A DNA stretch of 46,182 nucleotides from Globisporangium splendens. Its lineage: Eukaryota; Oomycota; Peronosporomycetes; Pythiales; Pythiaceae. The position numbers and the translations under genes were made by a program. Of this stretch, positions 19,658-30,733 are shown piece after piece (within the stretch, counting starts at the first letter, position 1; each line of letters begins with the position of its first letter). The stretch is taken from contig VFIW01000110.1 in the NCBI GenBank assembly GCA_006386115.1, positions 95,112 through 141,293 on the forward strand. Direction: 5' to 3'. Under the pieces are notes generated by a model that had not been told where the DNA came from, did not search any database, and saw nothing but the letters and a program-made list of their open reading frames with translations.

Positions 19658-20932
19658 CTACACGATTCGCTCGTATTCTTCCTCCTCGTCTTTGTTTGTG
19701 CTATTTGGCAAAAGATAATAATGCGAGCGGCCATTATCGTGGGAATGCTCATTTCTTATGTTGTAGGACTGCGAGGTAGTGTCGTGGAGGACGTGCCGAT
19801 GGTTCGGATTTTCGTGGTCATGCCAGTCACCGCAGTCGCACACGCGCAATGGAAATGTCTTCGAGTCGTGCACGAGTTCATCATCAAAGACATTGTAGCT
19901 TCCATCTGTATGATTGACTTTGTGGCTCACATCTTCATAAAGAATGGCTTCGGGAGCAGGCAAAGTCGTGTCAGGCGAAATCACAGAGAGGCGCGTCAAT
20001 TCCGCGACATGGCGCGCATCCCCCATCATATGAACCAGCGCTTCGGCTAAATCGAACTCGAGCCCATAATCGATGACCCGCCCATCTTCGGAAAACTGGA
20101 ACCGCGAGACGCAATTGAACGTGAAGTCTCGATCCACGACCATTTCCATGAGATCTTCGCGCCGATGACGTCGGACAAACGGAAACATTATTGGAAACGT
20201 CTCGCGACTGATCCGCGCATGGACCTTTGTGCGTATTACCACGATCGGATTTTCCTCGGACCCCGTGATAGCCTCGATTGCACCCACTTCAATCTCGAGG
20301 TGTGCGTACGCCATCGTGTGTATCTGCCATTGCTCAATGACCGAGTCGATGCCTACCAGATCGCCGTAAACTACGTCTGGATGGAGAAATCTTCGAAGGA
20401 AGTTCTTCTTGTACTCCACCCTCACAATTGCTTGTTCTGTCGCTTGTCGTTGTTCAAAAGGCGCATTGCTCTGTAGATGGTCAATGCTTTCGAGGCCGTG
20501 CTTGAGTACTGTATAGAGCTCGCGTGAAAGCTGCGTGAGTGAACCCCAATGACTGGTTCGCCGCAGCAACGCCTTCTCGTACCACACACACTTGGAGAAG
20601 CTCAATTGCGCGATCTCTGCCCGAAGTCTCTCGACGTCTCTCGCGAGCTTGTCTTCATACTCCTTCTGGCGTTGTCGGAAGAACCGTCCACGCTCGCTGT
20701 TGGTCTTCGCGCGCGGGCGAGTCCTTCGTGATCCAGCTGCTGGCGAGGCGGCCAAGATCGGAATAGGAAGTCGCGCGTTGGACAGTCGGGTGGGAAATGG
20801 AGAGTCGATGCGGGGCACAGTCGGCGGTAGTCGGGAGAACTGCGAGTGCTTGCGCTGCTGCGAGTCCATTGGTCTTTCTGTAGGTTTTGCTCTCTGGTTG
20901 AGTCTTTGTGAGCGGGGAACTTGGCTTCTCAT
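19658..20932 (-). CDS. bZIP-like transcription factor with C-terminal NTF2-like domain (copy F)
   Basis: This is a single exon of 424 residues from ATG 20932; a shorter form from ATG 20869 (403 residues) is plausible. A Pro/Arg-rich N-terminus leads to RAKTNSERGRFFRQRQKEYEDKL, which has the canonical Asn and exact N-x7-R-x9-L spacing. The zipper is LARDVERLRAEIAQL. The linker is TSHWGSLTQLSRELY. The domain runs from YKKNFLRRFLHPDVVYG, through IEQWQIHTMAYAHLEIEV, to VSRFQFSEDGRVIDYGLEFDLAEAL. The tail differs from the other copies: it is rich in His and Asp (CGDWHDHENPNHRH), ends in an acidic EEEEYE run, and lacks the KLSVEYLL motif. This tail may bind metal, but that is a guess. Confidence 0.83.
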   Translation of the reverse strand: MRSQVPRSQRLNQRAKPTERPMDSQQRKHSQFSRLPPTVPRIDSPFPTRLSNARLPIPILAASPAAGSRRTRPRAKTNSERGRFFRQRQKEYEDKLARDVERLRAEIAQLSFSKCVWYEKALLRRTSHWGSLTQLSRELYTVLKHGLESIDHLQSNAPFEQRQATEQAIVRVEYKKNFLRRFLHPDVVYGDLVGIDSVIEQWQIHTMAYAHLEIEVGAIEAITGSEENPIVVIRTKVHARISRETFPIMFPFVRRHRREDLMEMVVDRDFTFNCVSRFQFSEDGRVIDYGLEFDLAEALVHMMGDARHVAELTRLSVISPDTTLPAPEAILYEDVSHKVNHTDGSYNVFDDELVHDSKTFPLRVCDCGDWHDHENPNHRHVLHDTTSQSYNIRNEHSHDNGRSHYYLLPNSTNKDEEEEYERIV

Positions 20933-23581
20933 CCTTCGTGTGGGGTCTGCTGGGTCGAAAATCTTGGAGAGCTCCCTCAGACCACAAGGTGGCACCTCCC
21001 AAAATTGCTAGCAATAATAAAGGGAGTGAAGGCATACTCTGTGTTGACTCAACCGTTTGGCTTGCAGGAGTGGTCGGACTTACTCACTATCGGAGACCGA
21101 TGAACAAGTGGCAACATAAAAATGCACCGCCCAAAACTGTTTCAGTGTTGAGTTTTCCCGATAACCTGGCAGCCAAACCAGCCGAAGCGACTGGCGACCT
21201 GGTCCCGCATAGAGTAGTCGCCACGTCCCACACTGGATGAACTCGCACTACGCATAGCCGCGCGCCAATGATGACGACAAATTCATAACGGACGGGGGTA
21301 CCTTCGTCAGGTCGTTTGTGCCGAGGACAAGACTCAAAGATGCCGGGCTCCATGCACATCGTTCTCACCGACAGTTAGCGGATGCAGATCACTGAGAAAG
21401 CAGACAAAGAATGGGAACTGTGGATTGAGTGCATGAACTTCGCGTCAGAAAAACCTCCGCGCACTTCCAACATAAGAAGGATCGTGAAGAGGAACGCGCG
21501 ATCTGAGTACGAAATCACTGTCTCGAAAGCAATGCAGAGGTTTCAAGAGGGTGTGGGTGAATATGATCGACATTTCGACCACACGAGACACCTTTTCATT
21601 CAATAAAAGCATACAATGGCAGAGCCGTGAAAGCCATTGTGGTTAGGGTACTTTTTAGCCCGACCATTCCCGCACATGTCGTCGGAATCATAGAAGAAAT
21701 ATTCTCAAGCCAATCACTGAACCAAGTGAAACAAGCATTCGCAAAATCTAAAAATATGTGCAATATGTATTCCCGACCGCATTGCGCTGATTGTTGAGGG
21801 TTTGAGTCCTCTCAGGGGACACTTTTCCGCGGACTTAGAACCAAGTGGGGTCTTAAAGGGTTTGAGTCTTGCCATCCTGGAGCTCTTTGAGCTTGGCCAA
21901 GTTGGCTCTCTTCCCGACGCATGCGAACGTTGCACTGAAGGAAGTCACCCCAGTGACCAATCAAGTTCCGTTTACGATCGCCCTAGTCGCTCCAGAGATA
22001 CGTACTAGCAGTAGTCAATGGAGTGGCTCCCTAAGTATACGCCACTGCGCTGAAGCGTAATTCATCATTATCTGGCCAACTGCAGAAGAAATACAAGAGC
22101 CAGCGCGCTACTTGAGCAAATAAACGGACTCTCACTCACGAATTTGCGATTGTTCGATCACTCCAAACCTCTCTTCTGCACCAACCAACTCCTCGTGAGC
22201 ATCAAGAGCCTCAAGTCAGCGAACATCACGATGACCACGAGAAATCGCAGGTCAGCGCAGTAACCGCATTTCAGCGCTTCGTCTCTGCCGGCATGGCGCC
22301 TGGACCACGTGACATCGGCTGTTGCTCAGGACCCGTCCGTCCGAAGGATCGCTGGCGTTCGTCATGGCGCGGTACGAGCCTCACCCGACAATCGTTCGTG
22401 TCCTACTTTAGCCAAGTGAAGTACTGGCTTCTAGAGCAGTTTCTCCTCATTAGTCCCGCGGTTGAGAGGCAATTGCTAAAAAGTGGGAGGATGCTCGAGC
22501 GTACAGACTGAAGCGAGAAGAAGGCGGTCTCGTTGAGGAGGCAAATGCATACACAAAGATGATCCATGCTAACTAGTCTCTTATAAGCTACGAGTCTTAC
22601 TGATTGTCAACACGCAACGTTGTTGACCTCAATGTGGTACCTCTTTGGTCGCGCGTCGGATTGGTTGTTCAAGCAAAACGTTATCAGGTCACTCGAGCAG
22701 CGTGGTTTTCATTCGTTTATTTCGTGTAAAAACGTCTCAAGAGCAAAGTTTGTCAATTCTCTTGATCGGACTTTGCAAGGTCTCCCCACTTCGCCATAGC
22801 CCAGTCGCTCACGATGCAGGAATCCCCTGCTTCGTTGCTGCTCAACCAGTTGCCGACCAAGACCAATCAATCCACACAAGCTATAGTGCCGTCCACTCTG
22901 CAGTTAAAGATGCTCGGTGGCTGCCAAGGTCTCGCAGAGGAACAGTAGGAAGCGGCTGGCGGATCCATGGCTCCTGATATTCGCCACTGCGTAAAGGGTC
23001 CTCGATTGAGTTGCAAGGCGTCTGGAGTTGGCTGCGCTTTGGTATCGCACTCATTCCGGTGCGGAGGCACAGCACACTAATGGAGAAGCTGAGTCCGCAG
23101 TGGATTTTTGACCCGAGTGCGTGGAACTTGAGTGCTAAGAACAAAGTATTCGCCAACACGTTCGACACCATATGTACGAGTTTCTAAAGCACCAACCGGA
23201 TGGAAACCAAGCGATACCGTAGTTGTGCTCGATCAGCCGAAGATTGATGTTCAAACGCGCACCAAGACCCAGTGAGTCGAGGTCTTTGTGTTCAGCTCCT
23301 GCTGCGATCTCAGCAACATGCAGCTTCTCATTTACTGGAAAAGCCTTGACGTGCTGATGTCGTCGCTGATCATCCACTGCCCTGAGCTGCAAGCGATTCA
23401 GCCGCTTGAGATCGCCCGTCATTGGACTCGAGGAGTGTGTTGTTGAAGCCGGGCTTTTGAATGAAAACCTTTCTATCATGGTCGATCGCGATAACGAAAG
23501 CGGATTCTAACCGAACAGCAAACGACAGCAATCAAACAACCACAATCGAGCACGAGGTCTTGAAATGTCAATAAACTATCG

Positions 23582-24226
23582 TTAATGAGTTGGTTCACTC
23601 AACAAGCAGCCAGCAGAGCGAATTACTGTAACCAAAGCTATGGTAACAATGATACCCTTAAACGAAGAGGCGTGTGCTGATGTCAGTAGTAAAACAACAA
23701 ACGCAAGGCGAAAACATCTGCAACATAGCTGACCGAAGTTTGGTCTATTGGGGGTTCGCGCGCAGTGCGGCGCACTCGAGTAGAACGGCTGACTCGACCT
23801 TATGTTCTTGATATGAAGATGCACGTCACCAACGAGTTGAGGACTGGTCGCTTCGTCATTCCAAACCGCAAAAGAGATACCGTCATCAGGTTGCACATTC
23901 CGCATCGCTTCCCGGTACACACAATCATGCGCAGTCGTACCAGGGTAGAGGATCCACTGGTTGGGCGGCAGCTTCGGTTAGCTGTTCGCCATTCCGATAT
24001 AGTTGCCTTTCTGCTGTTGCCACCGTGCAAACTCCGGGTTGGAGCTGTTGCGGTTAGTGTTTGGCTTTGGGTTCTCCGAACCACCACTGTGTAGGAGCAA
24101 ACACATGTAGAGCACACACTTGTTTCCCACGTGACTTGCAACGGGGTTACACGCTGAGTTACATCTGCAGCCAGCTGCATGGAACGCAGTTCGCATGCTC
24201 GGCAAGTTCCGCGCTCGAGCGTCCAA
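23582..24226 (-). pseudogene. decayed ORF of unknown family
   Basis: The minus-strand frame is open over about 215 codons except for a TAA at 23978-23980. The central part reads like real protein on both sides of the stop: NPEFARWQQQKGNYIG, then PPNQWILYPGTTAHD, YREAMRNVQPDDGISFAVW and LVGDVHLHIKNI. The flanks are less convincing. No family is recognised. It might be one exon of a former gene. Confidence 0.3.
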
Positions 24227-24959
24227 AAGACGACCTTCTTAGGTTCGTCGCACCTATGAGAGGCGACATCGCCGTCATTAGAGGACCGGCCTGTTGCTGG
24301 TCTCTGATCGGACTTATGAGAGTCGACTCTCGACAGTAGAGCATATGATGTTAAAGCCAAAAGTGACCAACTCTGTTGAACGTTAAAGCCAAGTCAAAAA
24401 AATGCTCCAGATCCAATCGTTCTTGATTGGTCTAAATTCAGGTCGTGTGGTTAAATCTATTGGTGCATTAATCGGTTAAAAATGTTTTTGACCAATAGAG
24501 CATGCAAAGTGTGGGCATCTTCAATGACATTACCACACCACTCTCACACCAACAGTGCCGACACGTTCAGCATCGAGTCAAATAGCACGGTGCTCGAACC
24601 TGGGAAACGGTCGCGTTCGGCGCTCACGATCCTCGCGAAAAGTGACGGCGCGGCTCGTTTGCCAGTTCGCCCGAGAGTCTACGACATGAACGCCTTCGTT
24701 TGGCGCTGCGATGGTGTTTCTGCTTGAGTCCAACATTATCTCCCACAACCGGTTCGAGTAATTCGATTGAGACCAACACGCATGACGAAGTCGAAGAGAT
24801 CGCGGCGAGAACCAGTTCCCTGTGGCCGCGACGCACAAGATGCTCGTGACGCAGCAGCGACATCACCAAGCTTGCTGTTGCTGCCGGTGTGCAGTCGCTG
24901 TGGCTGGCCGCCGCGCACTCACTGTTGCTAGTCGCTGCGTGTGTGGCACCAGCAAGCAC

Positions 24960-26294
24960 GGACTCTCGGTGACTTTGCCTGATACGTCGCTAGCAGACCC
25001 AGAGTCGGTCTCATTTGTCGAAGACGGCGTCGATGAACCTTCCAATAAGCCACCTTATGAAGAGCTTGAGTATGAGTCTTTGGCAAAGTTTTCAGATCAT
25101 CCGACTCGGAGTCATCTGGACGGCAATGGCTGAGGACTTCATTCAACGTCCGCCAAGTGTGTGGCAGCACATGCACGTCCCCCAGTGTTTCGCAATTGCT
25201 TCACGGGAAATGCAAGGCAAGAGTCTCGAGACGCAACGATACAATCTTCAAAGTCGCGCATCGATCGAACACTTGAGAAGGTGTCCAGGAAATGGCGATC
25301 GCACTCCATTCGCTGTGCCGCTTTCTTCTCAAGGAAAGAAACAGAAGAATCGTCCCAACTTGCACGAGAGCACCTGTTCAACTGCGCTCCCATGTGGCCA
25401 CCGATCAAGGAAGAAAAAACAGCAGTGAGTCAAGGCGGTGCATTCTAAAGGAGTTCATTATCGTGACGCTCCAGACAGACACGCTTGCTCGCACTTGGTA
25501 TTTCAACGCCCTTGACGATCTGCTGTCCTGTTGCACACTCATGAGCAATCCGCAGGAACAATTAGCGCAACCCAGGCAGTTCGTCTAGAAAAACGCATGT
25601 GAAAGAATCGATTTTGCCGCCAGCACACAAAGTGCAGGTCCGTCTGTGTGCGTGCTTCCGGTCGAAGCAAAGGTGTTTTCAGTCGCGTTGTGGACGCGCC
25701 AAGACATTCTCTGTTTGTGTACCTGGATCGCCGCGACAATTTGCAAGTCGACCCTCCAGCTAGCAAAATGCTTTGAAAAAAGAAGAAAGAAAGAAAGCGT
25801 TCCGGTGATCTTTGCAGTGAGAGACAGTGATTTGGCTGCCTGGATCTGCCCTCGCCAGGTTTGTCGTTTATAATGCTAATGAAGAGGCCAGAGCGGAGCT
25901 TCTGGTGAGAGAAGTGAACGTGCCGGTGTCGAAGCCATCGAGCGAGTGAGTCCTGTGATTCCCAGCTCGAGAATTGTGACCTGTACGGTTGAATAAACCT
26001 GATTCGCTGTATCTCATTGAGCAACGCTCAATGCCACCAACAGTTTACGAACTGCAAGTCGATTGCCATTTCCGATGTCGATGGTGTACTTTTCCAAGGA
26101 ATTCCTAAGCACCGAATCGTCAACTTATTCAAGAGCTTGTGGATCTTTCCTCGGCAACAATGCTGACCCGCAGCACAGCGATATTTGATGCAGTGAAAGC
26201 GAAAAGACTGGCGAGAGCGGAGCAGCACATCAAACAGATCGCGGCTTGGAGGACGTACTGCGAGCGGAAAAAAGACCACCTGTTACTAAACTGA
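24960..26294 (+). pseudogene. possible decayed gene, unknown family
   Basis: Several plus-strand fragments in changing frames look protein-like. They are an acidic run (SNKPPYEELEYESLAKFSD near 25040-25090), a basic run (RIDRTLEKVSRKWRSHSIRC near 25260-25320), and a C-terminal helical stretch with one TAA (YLIEQRSMPPTVYELQV, then AVKAKRLARAEQHIKQIAAW) ending in TGA at about 26292. The order is consistent with one broken gene, but no domain is recognised and the fragments could be unrelated. Confidence 0.25.
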
Positions 26295-27046
26295 TTGGAG
26301 GACAAGGAGTTCAGTTTAGTTTCAATTAACTTGTACCAGTTAATAAGTATGTCTTGACAGCAGGACCTTGGGCAGTGGTGATGTCATCTTCGGAATCGCG
26401 TAAGGCGAGGTCACAGTCGATATCTGTATCGACGGGACAGGGCTTCAAGCCAACGTGGGAGTCAGTTGGATGCTCCAGGTTTGTGGTCTGTCGTGGTGCC
26501 ACCTGGTCGTGTCGTCCCTATGTGGACACTGCTCCATTGATCCCAAAATGTGCTCGGATCTGCAGGAATTTAAGCCCCCAAAGCTGTACTCTCAAATGTT
26601 CTTGCACCCCAAGTCGGGCTTAGCTCTTTCACCTCTTTCTTGTCACTAATCGCAACCGACTCAAAAACCATATAAAAAGAAGACAAACGCCGTCGGCCGT
26701 GCGACCACCGAACAACGTGTTGACACATCCAGGAATGTCCTCAGAGGCTACGCTGTCAGACATGACGTCACGCCAAGGAAAGGCGAAATAAACAAGGAAG
26801 GTGGGCGATCTCATTACATATTGCCTTTCACGATGCCATTCAAGCGTTCGAGCTGATTGTTCTCGCAATGGAAGTGTAAGTTTGTCGCGTTTAAGCTTTG
26901 CAATGCTATTGAGAACAGAGTGTCCTGTCGTTGAGGTCCATTTGCATATTGCGCCATTGTGCCAACAATTCTGGTGAGTTTGTGTGTGTTTTTCTTTTTT
27001 GTTTCAAAGTGCGTTGCTTTCGTATATTCTTTATTGAGGTTTCTCG

Positions 27047-28069
27047 TCAGCGATTGTCTAGAAGCAACCTCACTGTGGCCTTTTGATAATAGATCTCTCC
27101 AAGATAAGTTAGTTGGCAAATTGTTCGAGCCGATTGCCCTTTGTCTGCCAAACCAGACGTGTGTTCGTTTGAAAATGTACTCATTCGTGCAACATTACGA
27201 TCGTTTTTAGGCGCAGTGGTGCCAGCACTAGGAGACAGAGGGAACGCGACCTGCAACTTGGATGCCGACGATTCGCGTCGTATGTTGTGCTGTTCGGTGG
27301 GCTCAAGCTGCGGCTGTGGCGACTTTGGTATCGTCGTCGTCGTCGCGCTGCCTCCTTGAGATGCAGGGACTGTGGGCTCTCGGCGTACGAGGGAATGGTT
27401 GACGATGCGCGAGTCGCGTGTGAGAAGCGCCGTGTGCTCGAGACTCACGCCAGCATTCTGGAACGACATCACGTAGCTGAGCTCGGTGTCACAAAAGTGA
27501 ATGCGTCCGTCAGGCGAAAACCGCAACAACGTCTTGACCTCAGACACGATGCGCTCCCCGAGCAACGTATTCACCGCTGCGGCGTTGTCAAGCGTGTGGG
27601 GAAACAGCGTCCTGAGAGTGGTCATGGAGATCCGCACGTCGCAGGTCGTGCCAAGCGATACAGCTGTGTTCTCCTCGCTGCCTGCGATCGAAACATGGAC
27701 GATCGAGACGAGCATCGCGTCATACAGCGTCGTGTACAGCCGCCACTGTTCAATTAGCGCCTCGGGACCGTATGCATCGCCGATGAGGGTCTCAGGATGT
27801 ACGTGCTGCCGAAGAAACAATTCCTTTTAATGCTGCGCGCTGCTGTCGTCCTGTGGTGTGCCGAGTCCGTTCTGGAACAACGTGTAGTACGTCCTTGTCA
27901 GCTGCACGAGCGAGCCTGTGTCGGTATTTCTCTGCAACAGCGCGCGTTCGCCATACAGCGAGCGCTGCATCGTCAGACGCTACACTCCCCCTTTCAGGAC
28001 GTGGAGACTCACGATCAGATTCACCTCGCGGGATTTCTCGCGGTCGTGGTGCTAGTGTCTGCATTGCAT
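27047..28069 (-). pseudogene. broken bZIP/NTF2-like copy G, the most diverged
   Basis: One minus-strand frame aligns to the family over most of its length but carries three stops: TAG at 28052-28054, TAG at 27980-27982 and TAA at 27827-27829. Between them are a degenerate basic region and zipper (DREKSREVNLIVSLHVL), then LYGERALLQRNTDTGSLVQL. The second part, starting just after the TAA, has FLRQHVHPETLIGDAYGPEA, LIEQWRLYTTLYDAML and LLRFSPDGRIHFCDTELSY. The TAA replaces the Tyr of the usual Y-K-E-N-F motif and could come from TAC or TAT by one base. The copy is ancient relative to D and E, since all frames survive but the residues have drifted. Confidence 0.65.
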
Positions 28070-28506
28070 AAACGCGTGAGCTTCGCGGTTGAGAATGGTA
28101 TGATGCTGCGGTCGCGTTGTGGCTTCCATTGGCCACGTGCCAAGCGATTGTGATTGAGGTAGCGATGGCGACACGATCGTGGGTCGTATCATGTTCTCCG
28201 AAGAACGAGGGCATGCGACAATATAGCGAGATGCCACGCCATCCACTGAGATGCCAACCGGAAGGTGGTGGCTGCGCACGAACTGAGGGATGCGGGGTGA
28301 GCGTGAGGGAGCAAGCGCGTCTTTGCACATTCCCTATTCGTTTCTTCCGCAGATGCTTTTGGGTTCAAGGGCGAGTCATCGCTCACTTTCAACCAATAAC
28401 GACACGTTCATTCCTGCATTGCAGCCAATTAGAACTCGTTCTGCTCTAAACATGAGGACGTCCATCTCCACGCGACACCCCACATCTGGAAACCACTGAA
28501 CCTTCT

Positions 28507-30445
28507 CTATTTCGGAAGGATCTTGGCGTGCTTGGTGAAGTACGCGAGCATCTCGCTCGTGTACGTGGCCTGCTCTTCCAGCTGCACGACTTTGTCCCGC
28601 GACCAATCGTACAGATCCAGCATGTCGCGCTCCACTCGCTTCACGCTGCTGCTCAGAGCCTTGAGTTGGTTGCGGAAAACACGTCTGACTTAGGCTATGG
28701 CTGATGTTCAAAATGAAGAGCTACTTTGCCAAAATGGACGCACCGTGGACTCTTGACCGTCGTGAAGCAGTTGAACTTCGTCGCGTAGACCGCCGAATTC
28801 GCTTTGCAGCTCGTCGACGTCCTCAGCTTTGCGTTGAAGCTCGGAGAGAAGCTGATCGAGGTTGCTGTTGTTCAGACCATTGTCAGGGCGAAGCGGGGGT
28901 GCTCGTTGATCGCGTGCTTTCTCATTTGATCGATCAGCTTCGATCTGTTGAACGCACGCTCGCAGGTGCTGTAGCTCTCCGTCCCAAAGAGCTTGCGCCT
29001 TGAGCAATCGCTTTGATGACTCACTTGGTATTTTTGTCGTCATCTAGGTCGCGATCACGAACGCAATCATTGGTTTTCTGCGGATAAGCAACATCTTCCT
29101 GCACTCATACAAAGCATTGCATGCGAACCTACCTGGTCGTAGCATATCTGCATTTGCTGCAGCCTCGTGTCGAGCTCTTTTTTCAGACTCTGGTTGCTTT
29201 TCATCGACTCTCTCAGTCCATTCGTGAGACCATCGAACTGCTTGCGATCAGCGGCTCGATACGCAGTCGTATCGGCTATCCTAGCGTTCCAAACCGATAA
29301 AACCACGAGCAAGTCAGACGAACTCATGGCTGAAGTTGTGGCTTTCAAGCCTATCTAAGCTGCCCAAGCCCTACAATGACACGGTGTCCTGTGAGATCTC
29401 CTGCAATCTCTGCTGAAGCGCCATTCCTCCCGGCGGCAATTCAGCATGCTTCCCTGTTGATATTTGATCCGAGAATGGAGTCGGCATCTGAGCTGCAATA
29501 GCTGATGGCAGCGCGAGTTTGATCTTGAGCAACTCCTTGTCGAACCCAAAGAGTTTCTCGTCAAGCTCGCTGATGCGATTGTTCAAGCTCTGCTTCGTTT
29601 CGTACTGGAGCTCGCCAGCGCGCGCAACTTCCTTTCGAACGCAACCGACCGCGTCGTCTACGGCGTTCATTCGCTTCGTGAGAAACTCATGCGACGCGGT
29701 CAACTAGCATCGGCTCGAAGCACCCAAAGTGTTGCTGTGAGGGAAACAGAAAAGCCATTATAGGCAACACAAGTCTCAGGTGAAATAGTCACTTACCTCA
29801 TGATGCAGGAGTCGAAACTCAGCCAGCAAGTCATCTTGGCAGTCTTGGGCATGAGCGACCAACAACTTGAGCTCCTGGACGTCATTCACTCGGTTAGTCT
29901 CATTTTTTAGACGACGATGACACGAGTCGATCGCACAAACGTACATACTTGTCTGCTGTGGCCTGCTCTCTGACCTGCTGCATCAACTGATCCAATCGGT
30001 CTTCCACTGCACTCGGGAAGCTGTCTTGCTGGATCTCGATCTCATTCAGCTGCTGCTGCATGGCTTCGAGGATTTCCTGTGCGGCTTCATCGAGATCCAG
30101 CTGCTGATGCTTCTCGATCTGAATGGTCTGCAGGGGTCGTCGCTGTCAGCATCCAGACTCCATGCAAGCGATCAAACCCAAGATGTGCGATAATAAGTAA
30201 AGGTGTACCTTGGCGGCCTTGGAAAGCTCTTCCACCTGCAGCACGAGCTCCTGTGTCACCTTGTGCAGACTCAGCTTTGTCTTCTGGAGCGTGGTCTCAG
30301 CCAGTTCTCGGCGCTGGCGTTCGCTCACGAGGTTGTTGCTGCCGCCAAGGTAGTGCGGCGCCAGCGGCTTGGCTCGCGGTTTGCCTGACAGCGCCGTAGA
30401 CGCAGCAGATCCCGCCTTGGAGCCACTTGCGCGTCTCACCACCAT
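28507..30445 (-). CDS. seven-exon coiled-coil protein, unknown function
   Basis: The model was placed by hand. Exon 1 is 30445-30209, exon 2 is 30127-29945, exon 3 is 29874-29797, exon 4 is 29703-29375, exon 5 is 29280-29133 and exon 6 is 29043-28744. The last exon ends at the TAG at 28507-28509. Introns 1-5 are 70-94 bp, GT-AG and phase-consistent. Intron 6 has a good GTGCGT donor, but its acceptor (about 28680) does not keep phase cleanly, so it is uncertain. The product is about 475 residues. It has a basic Ser/Ala-rich head (MVVRRASGSKAG), then almost continuous heptad coiled coil (LQVEELSKAAK, LEAMQQQLNEIEIQQD, LDEKLFGFDKELLKIKL), and ends with LAYFTKHAKILPK. It is divergent from SMC4 across 288 bp, so a role in chromosome or spindle biology is possible but unproven. 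Confidence 0.7.
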
Positions 30446-30456
30446 GCTTGATGCAA

Positions 30457-30470
30457 GAATGAATGAATGC
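30457..30470 (-). promoter_or_regulatory. initiator-like motif of the coiled-coil gene
   Basis: On the minus strand this reads GCATTCATTCATTC, a repeated GCATTYY/YCATTC initiator 12 bp before the ATG at 30445. It would imply a very short leader. Confidence 0.35.
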
Positions 30471-30681
30471 TCGCGTCCTTTCGGGTCCAAAAAGCGTAAC
30501 CCTTCGTGTACCCCTCTCCTTCTCCCCAAAATAAAAAGTTTGGTTCTTTTGGGTACTTGATGGTTTGGGAGAGAAAGCGTAACCTTCGTAACCAGTTCCC
30601 GAATTTCAAAAACCAGCAACATTGCCGCCTTTTTTGGAGGCTACTATTCGGGCGATCCGTGTCTATTTCGTGTAATTTCCG

Positions 30682-30698
30682 CATTCCTCCATTTACCC
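30682..30698 (+). promoter_or_regulatory. oomycete initiator plus flanking promoter region of SMC4
   Basis: GCATTCCTCCATTTACC combines the initiator GCATTYY with a CATTTAC flank at the expected distance, as in the bipartite core promoter described for oomycete genes. It ends 35 bp before the SMC4 ATG. This is the best promoter match in the window and also supports the start codon chosen. Confidence 0.55.
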
Positions 30699-30733
30699 GC
30701 TCAAACCAAAAGGAGAAACAGAAACCATCGATC

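Larger units (their letters stand above)
20933..27046. other. 6 kb gene-poor region with decayed fragments
   Basis: No intact gene is supportable. The stretch 22060-22200, with an AATAAA-containing run before CTCACTCACG, resembles LTR ends of oomycete retroelements, but no partner copy is in the window. Two stretches with coherent but interrupted protein sequence are listed separately (23582-24226 minus, 24960-26294 plus). The rest shows short random frames. The region separates copy F from the broken copy G and looks like a graveyard of transposons and gene copies. Confidence 0.4.

Noticed and set aside
19637..20050. Plus-strand ORF with a hydrophobic N-terminus (candidate secreted or membrane protein)
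   Set aside because: It lies entirely over the 3' coding part of bZIP copy F on the other strand, and its hydrophobic run mirrors that gene's polar and acidic tail.
22060..22200. AATAAA plus CTCACTCACG stretch resembling an LTR end
   Set aside because: Suggestive in style only. No repeat partner or internal retroelement domain is present.
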